A stretch of DNA of 64,000 nt from Lineus longissimus (lineage: Eukaryota; Nemertea; Pilidiophora; Heteronemertea; Lineidae). Below are positions 1-12,665 of this stretch, in pieces; the first letter of the stretch is position 1; every line of letters begins with the position of its first letter. The stretch spans positions 4,152,001 through 4,216,000 of the forward strand of contig NC_088320.1 of NCBI RefSeq assembly GCF_910592395.1, given 5' to 3'. The translations under genes were made by a program, and so were the position numbers. The notes under the pieces are model-generated. The model saw only the letters and a list, made by a program, of their open reading frames with translations, did not search any database and was not told the origin of the DNA.

Positions 1-3000
1 TTTACATAATTTTCAACTAAACCTTGTGTCTCTTGACAGTATAACAATCGTCTATAAGCTTTTGCTGCTTGGATAATTATTCCGTCAACACGGCGAAGCT
101 TCGTGTGACCGTAGCGAGTGGGGAGGGGGGGAAAACGGGCTAACAAGTTGTGTATGTATATTTGTTAAAGAAACTGGTATTCGTCGGACGACTCAGTCAT
201 CCACTGGAAACGTTCGTTGGATATCTTTTGCTTCATCATCACGGGGACGCTTGCGTGACCGGTATGTTCCGGCAAAGCATCAAACGTTGCCGAAAAGGGA
301 AATGATAGGAACGGCCACGGAAACATGAAACGAACTCGATTCGGCCGCCCATTGCCATCAGCCAAGATACGGACAAGTTCCTGAACAGCCGTCCCACCCC
401 AAGTGATTAATGGGGTCTTTAATTTATCAAATTTTCAAAAGACCTGACGTCCCTTCTGTCACGTGGGGACAAATCTACTCTAACCTCTTATCAATCCCGG
501 CCCCAGGTGACTCCCAGGTGACCAGGGGATAGCTTAATCTTGGTGTCTCTTTGTCAGACTGTTTTGGAGGAATGGATCGGCAGGGTAGCTTCTTAAAATC
601 TTGCGATGTTCTACTTTTCTGTACATGCCTGGTGAATACATATCTCTCATTGATATGACAGTGAAGTTCTCTAACGAAAAGTAAATCAACGTAGTTCGTT
701 GTTAAAGAAAAGGGAGACTTCGCACAGACACATGATTTAAGACTTTAAGGCTATTTTACATCTTTGAAAATTACTGTACTCTAGTTTTTCCTCCCCATTA
801 TTTTGATTCCCATCTGTTTCAAACCCGATGTTACCGTTTAATTTAAAACTTGATTACACAAATCTTACGGGAAACCTGTCATGGGCAAACACTTTATTTT
901 TGTCGTACGCTGAAATTAACCTGAGCCTTTGCTGCTGAAGGCCATTATTTATTTTCTTGAGAGGGAAGAAGCTAATTCCATCAACAACAGCTTACAATGT
1001 TGAGACAAATTGCCTTCTTTAATTTGTAATTTAGATTGAAATGATAAAAGTCCAAGTACAGAGTGATTTCAAGGATTACGCAAAAAACAGCCAAATAAGA
1101 TTTATGAAGGGCACGAGGAAATTCTTTGTGCGCAGGGATGTGAAATAATTCTAAAGATTGATGGTGTTTTTCTGAAACTACATGTGCATGTATACTGCAG
1201 GGAAGATAAATCCCTTAGCTAGAAGACCACAGCATCAAAATATATTTTTGCCGCAGTCTTTGTATAAAAATAAAATTAACTTGACCTGTCCAGATGATTT
1301 ATTTCACGTTCTTTGATGCAGCACGACAGTTTTTTAAAACAGTTAGGGTACAGTGAAGTGAACATATTTGTCAAAATAGTCGATATTCCAATAGTATGAA
1401 CATAGCTTCCTGTCAAGCAACCCCCCGATCATCGACAAGTTCATGCTGAAATGATGACTGACAAAGTCATATCTAGTTCCAGCTTGACTTTTTTTCATTT
1501 CCAATCACTTTGTGACGGACGTGCGTGTGATCAGCATTTCCGTGGCACTGTCAAACTAAAATCAGTTCTTCCGATTTCCAATCATTGCTTTTTCACGGAC
1601 AGCGAGTCAAGGACCGTGTTTATAAATCATTCACTTTGTTCAAGGCTGGACAAAAAATCATGTCATTTTCTTCGAAAACAAAGCCCGTCAACGTTACAAA
1701 TCAACTCATCAACTAAAATATGTCAACATACATCATAAATCCTTTCGATTCGGTAACAGTAACGGCCACAGAAGTCATCGTGTAACTGCTACTGCGCATA
1801 TTTCCTGACAAAATCACCAGATTGTGTATTTGAATGTTCATCTCGATCTTATCATTCCCGGACGTGGTCTGCGTTTTGCTACGATGCTCATGATGAACGG
1901 CAGACGAATCCAGCCATGTCTGTGGACGATTTTCCAAGTAAATATCATAAAATCGAAGCAGATAAACAAATACATAGAAGAAATGTCCACAGTCAGGCCA
2001 CTCCATGAATTATCTGCATGCTCTACCCGTGTCCATCTTGCTTTTCTAATTAGACTTCACGTCATTCAGATTCGTTGAACGATATGACTTTGATCCACAT
2101 CTACCTCCGAGAAGGGATGTTCGAGAAGGGACCACATAAAGCATTTTTGTTCTCAGCCTTCTTTCGATGGCATCCCCATCATCAACAACTGGTGTTGTTA
2201 CCGTTGTGGACAGGCCCAACCTCGAAGGGTCACTAGTCATGAAGAGCCCGTTCGTCGATGGCATCGTTTTGTCGCAAGACGTGTTGTTCCCGGCTTGCTA
2301 ATCCATACCTCAGCGAGATTCCGGACGTCAGGCCGACTTGTTTGCTTCCATTAGGGCCGTGGTCTCCGCCTTCAGCCTGGTTCCTGTCTCCAGCACAAAG
2401 AACCAATCAACCAAATCATCAACATCCTGAAACGATATAAAAAAGAGAAACGTTGATTGGACAAATCATCAACTCCATGCACCAACTCTACATCATTTCC
2501 TTTTGTTCATTTAGCTTGTCAGTCTAACTTATTCAATATGTTTGTTAGGGCTGAGATGTAGTTGGTACGGCCCAGTCTAACTTGAACAAAATCGTTGCAT
2601 AAGTTCAGTGATGGCTCCATGCTGATTATGTTGCAGGAGAGGTGGGATATCCATGTTTGCAAGAAGAAAAGGTTGGGTCAGATCGGACATGTGACAAGCG
2701 TGGACCTGATTAGTCCCTGGCAGTAAATTGAATCAATACTCGGGTTAATATATTGATGACATGAGCCGACTTGCAGCCAGATCAACCTGAAAAAGTCCCT
2801 CGTACAGACTGTGTACACAAGCACAGAACATCCTGTCACTGTACGTGAAATTCTCACAAGGATGTACATGAAAGTACAGAGGATGGACAAGCCAATTTCC
2901 CTAGCTCATTTGAATTCTGCAAATGTTTTCAATTGATTTGCATTTCCATGGAATTGACAAGGATTTCGATTAAGTCATGAATATACACGAACGGGGCATT

Positions 3001-5570
3001 GACAAAGAGGTAAACAGCCATGACAAGTAACAGAATTCCATCATAATAATAGTAGTTCGGTTTAAATAGTTTCAATCAGATATTTTGATTAAATTGTGTT
3101 TTCGTCCTGATTTGTTCAGAAGGGAATCTGGCAATGTATCTGGTACTCGTTTCAAGTGTTATGGCTAAGGCAATAAAACTTTAGGAAGAATGAGATGAAA
3201 CGCAAATAATGTGAAAGACCCAGAAATATTGGAACCGTGCTGAGGAAGATAACAAGGCATTGCAGAGTTCGAAATTGAAGGTGTTGGTTTGACTTGTTAC
3301 CCAAATAGGTTTTTAAGATTCTGAAAGACCTCTCGCTGAAAAAAACAATACCTTGGGGTGCATACGTTTTTGGCTAAAAATCCTTGATGGTGTTCAAGAT
3401 CTAATTCTGTAATATAAGGAACAGAGGCATCTGTGGCATCTCGTTCCTACAGAAAATGATTTATCACTTTTTGCTGTTTCGGAAGGGCTGAAACCGTTTT
3501 CTAAAAGCACCTTCCCATTGCCCACACCCTTCCAAGCCCAGCATCTGGCCTAATTGAGGCCTCACTGTTTGATACCAGGGGACCTCTGGCAGGGGTTAAA
3601 TGCCCGATGACAAATGATCAGTAAAAATACTTCTATAAGTTATATTAGGGACTCATTAATCACTGTTTCTTACGTCGGTGACCGCGCGCCACGCTGTTAG
3701 TAACACACGACGGAACCTCAAAGGCTTGCCGCTGATTACTGGTTGATGATGCTGGTTGAATTTCTCTCGATTTTGCCACGGTCAGTGGAATCGGACTGAT
3801 TAGAGAAATGTGAAATTTGATGTTGGAGAATACTTGAATAATAAAAAAGATATTTGATTTTGTTTAACATATCGGGAAAGTTTGTGAACAACTTCCGAAG
3901 ATTTATGAACATCAAAGAGTACGATGATAGATGATGCTGGTAGGTACGGCCTGTTGTGTTTGTTTTCTTCATAAAACGTCTCATTTGCTACCATTGGGAG
4001 TATGAGCCGAAAGATACGCGAAAGACGACAGTTTGCAACATTTACTTCTTGTTGTTGTAGTTTGCCATGCAAGTGTCTTAGTACCTTGACTGTACCTTGA
4101 GGCGCAACAAAATGTACACACTTGTTCTGTAATGAGCAATAATCTTTCTCGGTTCCTTCCATCACTTACTAAATCTTCGAAAGCCGTCACTATCCAGCTA
4201 GCCAAGCAGACGCCTTTCCTCACTGACTAGACGCCATCACTGCGTAAATATATACTACATATCAAAGCACTGATCTGTCAAGCAAGAATATTCGATGTCA
4301 TAACCACGTTAGTTGTCAGGGAGAAACACCCGGGTCGTGTCCCTCGCCATGTTTGATTGAGTTGTCCTTCTCAACCCTGTTCACTGGGCATCGAAACGGA
4401 TGTCGTTTTTGACGTAAACGTACAAGATGAATACTATGTTCGTTTCTGGTATGTCGTTATGTCACATCAGATATATATCTCATTCTGAGATTGTAAAGTT
4501 GAATTTTATGGTTGAAGGGTTTAACCGTAATTTGTATGATTCTTCGAAAGAAAGTTTGTTGCGCTGGGGTGCATGTAGTGATGCATTACTAATTTAATAT
4601 CATATTCATAGTCTACTGAAATTTGATCGAAACATATCAGAATTGGATTTGTTAAAGTCAACTCAAAATTGTTCGGTATCTTGGCTTGAACAGAGTTAGG
4701 TAGGAGTTTAGACTTAGACCGAGTTGCAACCATCGTCATAGCGTAAATCATTACCGGTAGGAGAAATGACATTGAATGAAGCAGCTCCCTCACCATAATC
4801 TTTCTCAGACCTGATTAAACCTTCATCTATGTCATTGCTCGATTTGAATGATTACTATTCCTTTCCACTGAGAAGAACGTATGGTGTATGAAAAATCCCA
4901 CCCTTTTCGGAAGTTATTTTTCTGAAGAAGTCGAAGCCATTTCACTTAATCATGACTCAATGCAATTTCTCTCCATTGCCAGAACGGAAACAGTGTCTCC
5001 AAGTGACTTATCTGAGCCGCCTTTCAAGGGCGTGTCAATTCCATGGCGAGCGTTATCGCCTTGCTATAGATAGGAGTTCGTATTAACCCTTTTATAGTTG
5101 AATAAACGTGATATTGAATCAACGAGATTCATCAAAATAGTTCAACCAATTTCCGACTAAGTGGTAAATGATGACAGGTATCCCAAACAGTTTCATGAAT
5201 ACTGCACCTGGATGCGTGCCCAGACGCCTTCCAGTAATTTGTATTGATACACTGGTCGAAAATCATGATGCTCTGTCTATGATTTGAAGCCTGGCGTCGC
5301 ACCGTCTCCAACGTATTCCGCCGAGAAATACTAGTGAGATATACATCTTCTTACTTAACCCAGAGGCACTGGACAATTTCCGAATTGCTGATTTTGACCA
5401 TTGTGGAGCTCCAGTTACGATTCCCACTAAGCATGATAGTCACGTGGAGGAACCGAAATACATACCCCAAGGTCGACAATCCAGAGAAGATTCTTAAGAT
5501 TTGTATTCTGAAAAGGTTTGTAGATACGATTTTATAAGGTTTCATGTACATCAATACACGTATATACATG

Positions 5571-5700
5571 CTTGACAAGATTCTTGTAAGATTCTTATTT
5601 AAGATCTTAGCCAAGAATCTAAGAATCTCGTACATCCTCATGCATACGAAACTGAATAAGATCTTAACTGAGAATAAAATCTTGGATTTCGACCTTGGCC
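5571..5700 (+). repeat. Dispersed AAGATTCTT-type repeat, copy A
   Basis: An AT-rich block starts with CTTGACAAGATTCTTGTAAG, runs through several AGATCTTA and AAGAATCT words, and ends with GGATTTCGACCTTGG. The same beginning and end, in the same order and orientation, recur near 9.33, 24.19 and 63.81 kb. The internal words CAAGATTCTTG and TAAGATCTTA are self-complementary. No coding capacity is visible. It may be a short non-autonomous mobile element or a satellite-derived unit; the element class is not clear. Confidence 0.6.
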
Positions 5701-8171
5701 TCTTCTAATGCCCTTTTCATATCGAGATTTTCGGTCTGGGGTGGGAGAGCCGGGGACCAGACCGAAGGAGACTTTTCCAGTGGTCAACATGATACCAAGA
5801 TTCAAACATAGGATACCATGGCCAACTCGGATAAGCAAACTGATCAAAGGACACAAGGAATACAACAGCAAAGAGTTAAAGACATATGTGTCTTGTTTTG
5901 CATCATCAGCAGCGCTGGTCATCAGCCTTCGAATGGTCAAAGAAGGCCGCAGCGGGCGGGACTGACTGATGGCATACCCTCCTATTGTGAAAATAGATTC
6001 AAAGGAAACGTGCGGGGAACTCTGTCCAGTTCTCTCAATTGGAAAAGGCGAAGTAAATCTTTGAGGGATTTTCTTAAAGAATCGTTTAGTTTTGCAGATT
6101 ACGGTCCTCTCTTTCCATTTCGAGGGAATCAACGCCAGCTCAGCCCACGTTTTCTGATAAACACGTTTTAGGGTGTATTCTATTGAGTTGGTGATCGCTA
6201 TAATTCTAACACAAGGCGCTTGTGATCACTCTAATTCAAACGCGAGGTGGAGACTGCGAAACCCATCAAATCACGATTCGGAGTGAAAAGAGGCATTACC
6301 ATTGGAAATCCCGCCTTAATTGGTGCATTGGACCAAATGAGTTTCAGTATACATGTATTTGTTTTTGGCTTCTGTTCGTTCTGTTAGATGATCAAGATCA
6401 AAAGTCAGGTATTTACTTGGGCCATGGGGTATCACAGTCTAATGCCGGTGAAAGACAGTGTAATGAACTATTCTCAGTCCGTTGGCGACCTGGAATGACA
6501 TACTTGCAGAGGTTCAAGGCTCATCAAATGGGGCCTATGATCAAGCATTAAAAACTGTTTTAATTAGACCCCAACTATAGGTCAACTACCCTTACTCATC
6601 GTGTAGATCAGAATGTCAAGAAAAATAATTAATAAATGAGGTAAGTCTACTTGGTACTTCGAGCCATGACATAAGTATGTCTGTTAACCTCCCCCACCGC
6701 TCGACTCATCCAGCTATCATAAGATGTTATGTAGTGTAAGAACCTCTCATTGTGATGAGCAGCAAATGATAAGGTGGTCTGTGGCTTGTTTACCCCCGCT
6801 TCTATACCCCCATTTAACTACATCGTTTCAGTTGCAGCACCCTCCGGCCTGGGCCAATTATTCTAAAACTCCGAAATCCGTAGGATCAGTAGAAGTAATA
6901 CCGGTACATCGACAAGAAGAACAATTTAGAAGGAGATGCATCAACTGTCAACGCAGTAATCAACCAGAGTTATTGCTCCCCTAAATCTAAACTTGAAAAA
7001 TGCGATAGGATGCGAAGCGTCATTTCTGTGTTCCAATTTCCCAGATGAAATCGAAATGCATCTGAAATGCAAATGAAAACAAAGCAATTGTTCTTTCCAA
7101 GATTGGCAACGAAAGCACTCAAGGAATCGCGTGGTTTTTTGTAACTATTTTTGATTGAATTTCATCATTCGTTGCCGTGGAGCAATCAGTTCTCTCGTGG
7201 TTTCGTTCCAACGAAAACTCATTTATTTTCCCCTACTTTAGAGACTCCCAGACGGTGTGATATTTTTTTACCATCCACCAGAATGGCTCTCGCAGGATTC
7301 AATGCGATTGCTACTGGTGACGTCATGTTATTGCCAAATATGGATGCTTTGGTTAGTCACACGATGCAATCAAAGGTATTGCATCGGGAGCGGAAACAGA
7401 ATAGCTGCTAGCAATAGATTGTAGTTACTATCATGCACCTCCGGATGTTCGTGACGATATATCTCGAAGCCATATCTTGCAGGTGAAATGAATACTACTT
7501 GAAATCAGGTATAGAGGACTAAAGTGGTACTGCATCTGAGTGATGAATGACAACAAGTACCTTCAGGCATCACTAGTATACTCAGTTGATTAAACCAGCG
7601 TTTTCTGTTATGAATAACGTTTTATTGATTCGCCCCCTGTCGTTATATAGGCCTATTATCCAACAACTGATGATCAGCAATCGAGATATATCAAGCAGAC
7701 CATTGGCAATTAATTGCATTTCACTCGGATTTTCTTGACACACACTGTATCTCCGATATAAGTTTCATTCGTGATCAGCTCTACTGTCAGGAGATGCCTC
7801 TTTGGTCTTGTTACCAAAAGGAAATAAGGGACTGATGATATTTTGGTGTAATTTCCTTCTGATATATTCCTACTGCGTCGATCGCGTGGTAATTGTCCGA
7901 AGAAAGGGGTCCGTTGCCGATTGGCAATTGTATCAGATGGTAGACTCATATTAGAACGGGATGGCGATGAATTTATATGAGTTGAAAATAGGTAAATAAG
8001 AACGCTGAAGAATGCCACTATTCTTTCAACAAAATGGAAAAGGAAATGGCTGCCCCCCCCCCCTCTTAAAAAATAAGGTTGTCACAACTAACTGATGCAT
8101 TTGGACATCACGTCGGTTTCATATTCATGCCGCGTTCTATCATCTATTGATCATCTTAATATATGCCATGT

Positions 8172-8214
8172 CTGTCAATCAAGACTGATATGATTGATGC
8201 ATACAACTAATTAG
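8172..8214 (+). promoter_or_regulatory. Candidate PBX/MEIS/HOX composite site
   Basis: Three homeodomain-class words lie within 43 bases. CTGTCAATCA (8172-8181) contains the MEIS/PREP core CTGTCA. TGATTGATGC (8191-8200) resembles the PBC-HOX bipartite consensus TGATTGATKR. CTAATTAG (8207-8214) is a palindromic TAAT homeodomain site. In vertebrate Hox1 and Hox2 paralogues, PBX-HOX plus nearby MEIS sites drive auto- and cross-regulation. Here the location 7.6 kb 5' of Hox2 and the function are inference; single words of this kind also occur by chance. Confidence 0.35.
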
Positions 8215-9330
8215 ATTATCGACTCCGATGTTTCCTAAATAAGGAAGTCCGGGATTACAAGGCCAGAGAAAGCTTTTTAGGAGTGATTTCCTTGTTTTGT
8301 CCTTCTTACTATCTTGATATTCAGCTGAGGATGTCATCTAGATTGCACAGAAGGCTTCCTCTCTGAAATTACTTTGACGAGATCGATAATTTCTGGGTGA
8401 TGAATTATCGCAGCTTTCGTGTTCGGAATAAAATGGAAGATGAGCGGCAGTTTTAATATCAAAGAGAGGTTTAAATTTGCTTAAAAAATGCTAAATTGGA
8501 GTGGCAGCTGACAAGAGTGGTAAACGGAATCTTGGCACATCTAGGGGGAAAGTAATTACTCTTGAAGCACAATGGGGCAAGAGAAATAAATGAGGCTTTT
8601 GATGCAAAAAAAGTTTTTACTCATGATTGTTTCTGTTGCAGTCAGTTTCGAACTGATTACTAGCAGGGTGGTACCGTAGCTGTAAATTTGTGCAAGTGGC
8701 GACTTAAAGAAGTTTTGGAGCAGTCCCTCCTGAAAATGTAGATTACGGAAATGAAATCAGCAAGTGCTGCGGCTAACATGGTAATTTTTTCACACTGCTG
8801 GGTAGGGGTGCCGGCGAGGAAGATTTTTTTTCACATACAGCCTAGAGCACATGTTGAACTATCACCTTTACGTTTGTGCATTACTCAGACAGTAGTTCGA
8901 ATCCCGGAAGATCTAACTTTATTTGTAATCATGACAACCTTTTGCAGAATTTTTCATAACACCTCAATAACATTCCCAAGTGAGTCATATAATCATGTTG
9001 TTTCTTTTTATACCTTGAACTTCCCCCCTTTTAGCGCAGTCAACTTCTAGTTTTCGCAAATTTAGTTGAAGTTGTTGATCATTCTGAATTCTCGAAACGA
9101 TTCATCATAGAATAAAGTTTAATTTTTGATAGATAAACACTATGCGGTGTCTAATGAGATGGCACACGCAATCAGTTCTTCTTCTGAAGATAACGCAGCA
9201 ATGTCGAAACATTTGCTGAGCAAATTGGCAAGGGAATTTTGTTGTTGTATAATTCCGGCTTTATACCAAAGTCGAACATCCAAATAGATTGTTATTAAGT
9301 TCTTGGTGAAGAGTTTATTCAGCTTCGTAG

Positions 9331-9425
9331 TGTATATGTACGTTCGTGACAAGATTCTTGTAAGATCTCGTCTAGGAATCTGAATACGATCCTAAAAAGG
9401 AATCTGATAGAGATATTTGACCTTG
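9331..9425 (+). repeat. Dispersed AAGATTCTT-type repeat, copy B
   Basis: This copy contains GACAAGATTCTTGTAAGAT, identical over that stretch to copy A at 5574-5591 except at its edge, followed by degenerate AGGAATCTGAATACGATCC and ending in ATTTGACCTTGC. It is shorter than the copies at 5.57, 24.19 and 63.81 kb, so it looks internally deleted. It has the same orientation as the others. Confidence 0.55.
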
Positions 9426-10338
9426 CTTTCGATTCTCAATTCCAAAGCATCACAAGCGAGATCTCACCCCCGCTATCATCATCATTCCACGCATGGTCCT
9501 ATCTGTTTATGATTCATGGAAGGCTCTCATAATGCTTTAGAGATGTCCAGAATAAGCTAGGAAATCTTGCCAATATTGACAACGATCAGTGATTTAACTT
9601 CTGATGAGCATCGCTATCCTTTATTCTATTCCATGCATATGGAACCGCTCGGGAAGGATTCCCTAGGATCCACGATGCTGGGATCGGAAATGATGCTCGA
9701 TAGAGAAATGAATAGGAGTAAATCTGTACACTGTGTCACGAAGGAAAAGATGAGGAACGAAACACCATACGATTTCAATTTAGGAGGGCAAGGGATTCAA
9801 ATATGAAGATGCTCTGATATTTGGCTTCTGTATTGAGCTGTCCGTAAGCTTGCAGAAAGCTAGCTCCACATCGTATATTGATAAAGCTTAGAATAATTCT
9901 CTTGGACCACATTGTTTGGCTAAAGCAGGGTTTTCGATAGCGTAATGAGTACGGGTATCTCCGCACATGGCGCCATGAATGAAACGACGCATATGGTTGC
10001 GATTTAGGAGGCCGAGTTGGCTGTCCAAATGTGAATATGATATTTGAATGTCTTTGGTATATAATTGCCGAAATCAAATGATGGGAATTGCATACCCATG
10101 TACATGTATATGTGCTGTGCATTTTCTAATGACGTTATGATGTGGTCGTTGTACGGTCATGCTGTCGTTCGTTGTGCCAACTCTCGCACGAGACATGAAG
10201 CCATCATCATTTGCATTAGATTAGTACGTAATTTGCATTTTTGTTGTGATCGAGGTCATGAAGGCTGTCTGCTGCTGCAAATATGCGGTGTACATTTGGT
10301 GTACAAAAATATCAAAAGAAATCACTCTTTCTTCGAGC

Positions 10339-10376
10339 GTGGGTGTTGACGAAGATGGTGGGTGTTGACGAAGATG
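10339..10376 (+). repeat. 19-bp perfect tandem duplication
   Basis: GTGGGTGTTGACGAAGATG occurs twice head to tail (10339-10357 and 10358-10376) with no mismatch. Perfect identity suggests recent slippage. No function is indicated. Confidence 0.85.
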
Positions 10377-12572
10377 GCCGTAAATATAGTGGGGCCTGTG
10401 CACTGCGCAGTAAATTCCTGTATTGATATTTCTTTCGAAAAGAGCCGCCTTACGTATGGACCCCGAGTACATTGGCTGCAGGTTTATACATGTACATGTA
10501 TACTTGTATATCCAATACACGTACATTCACCACGACTTACACAAGCACCACGTCTGGACGTCCTCGAATATCTTCATCGATTCTACAAAAAGGAAATCCT
10601 TTAAACACAAGCTACCAAAATATATTTCACAGTGACCATTTACAGATGATCAATAGTTTCGCTTAAGTAGGTCAAATGATGTGTGTGAGAATTGCTACAT
10701 TCCATATGCGTGGCTGCATGCCCTGCTGTGCATCGAACCCTTTGAATCGTGCTGGCATTCAGATCGTCAACCTGGTGTTTACAAATTCGAGAAAAAAAGG
10801 CATCAATAAAATGATACAAATGATACAGTGACAGGTATTGTGACAGGGTAACCGAGCAGGATAATCATACACTAGATATGCGTTTCATCCTCAGTGTAGC
10901 GAGGCGGCGGTTTGCATCTAACACGGTGTCCTTTGCATCTAATCAGGGCGTTTACTTGCCATTTACAATCGTTTTGCTCAAGGAAAAATGAGCAAGAAAG
11001 GAAGAAGAGTGATAAGCTGACAGCGATTGTCACAGGTGATCGCGAACCACATAATAAAGCAACCAATCCTTTACAAAGGAAGCAAGCGGTGCCTTTGAGC
11101 CATCGTTACCTTAAAATATTTAGATTTCGTGTTTTCACCCCTGGAGGCAAAAATCTGACTTTTTCGCCATCATTTGTGGCTTTTTGACCCCTATACTTGA
11201 GGATGAATCGCAGAAGAATTGTGGAAGAGACTGAACACCTCAGCGAAGCCCCAGCTCTGGCCCGAGGCCCAATCTGTATTGTCCGCGGAACACTGCCCGA
11301 AACCTCCCTTCACACATCAAAGAAGGCCCGCTGAGGTCTCCCTTTTTGTCGAATGAATAGATAGTCGCTAATAGCAAGGGGCCGAACGGGCCCGACTGAG
11401 ACTCTGATGATATATGACCCAAGCTCGATTGTCTAACAATTAAAATGTGATAAATCTCCCTCGCTCTTATACTCAGCCTAATTCTGATATCATGCCTCCT
11501 ATGGCTCGAATTTTCCAGGTTTTGAATGTGTGTCCTTCACAGGGTAAACTAACCCAAATACTGTAGACTTTTGTCATGGAAATCGTACGAAGAATTTATG
11601 AGGTTTTAATATTTCGTTACCTTTAGAAACTCAAAATCACAGATAGTAGCATTTGGAGAGGACGCAGACACGGACTAAATCGCGGCCAGATCAAAATGGC
11701 GGCGACGGAAGAGACATCAAAAAACCACTTGACTTCTCCCCAAAACGGACGCGACGGGCCACCTGCCCCTGAACAATGCCAACATGGACGGTCTGGTTAC
11801 GTAACGTTGATCTAAACTGGCCAAGGAACATGCTGAGGTTTATTGGCGGCAACATAGGACACGCGACAGCGGATGCTAAATCAACGATAGATGCAGGGAT
11901 AAGGCGAATTGGCTTTCGAAACGGATTTTGTTTTTCCTACGCCGTTTAATACCTCCCTTTACACAGAAGTGTGTATTTTACACTGAGAGTATAGTGGTTT
12001 TGGCATAGGTATTGCCATATTCATCAGAGAATTCCCAGAATGGATTTTTCGTTTTGTTTGAGTGCCGGCAGATCGGAAAGTCCCTGGTGATCGGATGCAT
12101 CACATGATAGGCTAGAATAAAGTGGCTATGCCAATGCATCATGAGAACAGAGATGCACTTTGGTATGTAAGGTTTGGTATACAAAATGTAAGGTGATTCC
12201 ATTGCAATAACAAATGCATTTACATAGTATTCAATGATATTCAGATCATATTCAAACAACTGTCTGATCGTACATCCACATATGTGCAGTCATTGAGTTA
12301 TTGACTTTTCCTGACAGTACGACATATGTGAGTCCCAACTGCCTGTGTGAAATATATTTAACATCATTATCATGACCGTTCGTGACTATTACAGTCATGA
12401 ATAGCCAACTACTCTGCCAGATACAAACTGTTTCTGGTTGTCATATTCACAAGGAGTTTTCATTCTTCTGTAAGTTTTTTTCTATATTATATTTGAACTC
12501 ACATTGGCAACAATTATTTAACAGATATCTAACCAATCACCCATTCAAGCGTTGTTACTAAAAATGCCGGTG

Positions 12573-12665
12573 TACAAGATCCTTGTACATGATCTTATTG
12601 ACTTTCTGATGAGATGATTTTAAGATTTTAGTTTAAAATCGTATTCAAGCTCACAAAAATCGTAT
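12573..12665 (+). repeat. Possible degenerate member of the dispersed repeat
   Basis: The stretch holds ACAAGATCCTTGTACATGATCTTA, followed by AAGATTTTAG and AATCGTATT words that recall the other copies, but it lacks the terminal GGATTTTCGACCTGGG block. It could be an old decayed copy or chance similarity in AT-rich DNA. Confidence 0.3.

Noticed and set aside
5638-6132. The longest non-Hox open frame upstream of Hox2 (164 codons, minus strand)
   Set aside because: It overlaps other open frames on the opposite strand, shows no recognisable domain, signal or splice context, and its translation looks like random composition.
8890-8910. GTAGTTCGAATCCCG, resembling a tRNA T-arm
   Set aside because: The bases flanking the loop do not pair as a 5-bp T-stem and no acceptor, D or anticodon arms can be drawn upstream.
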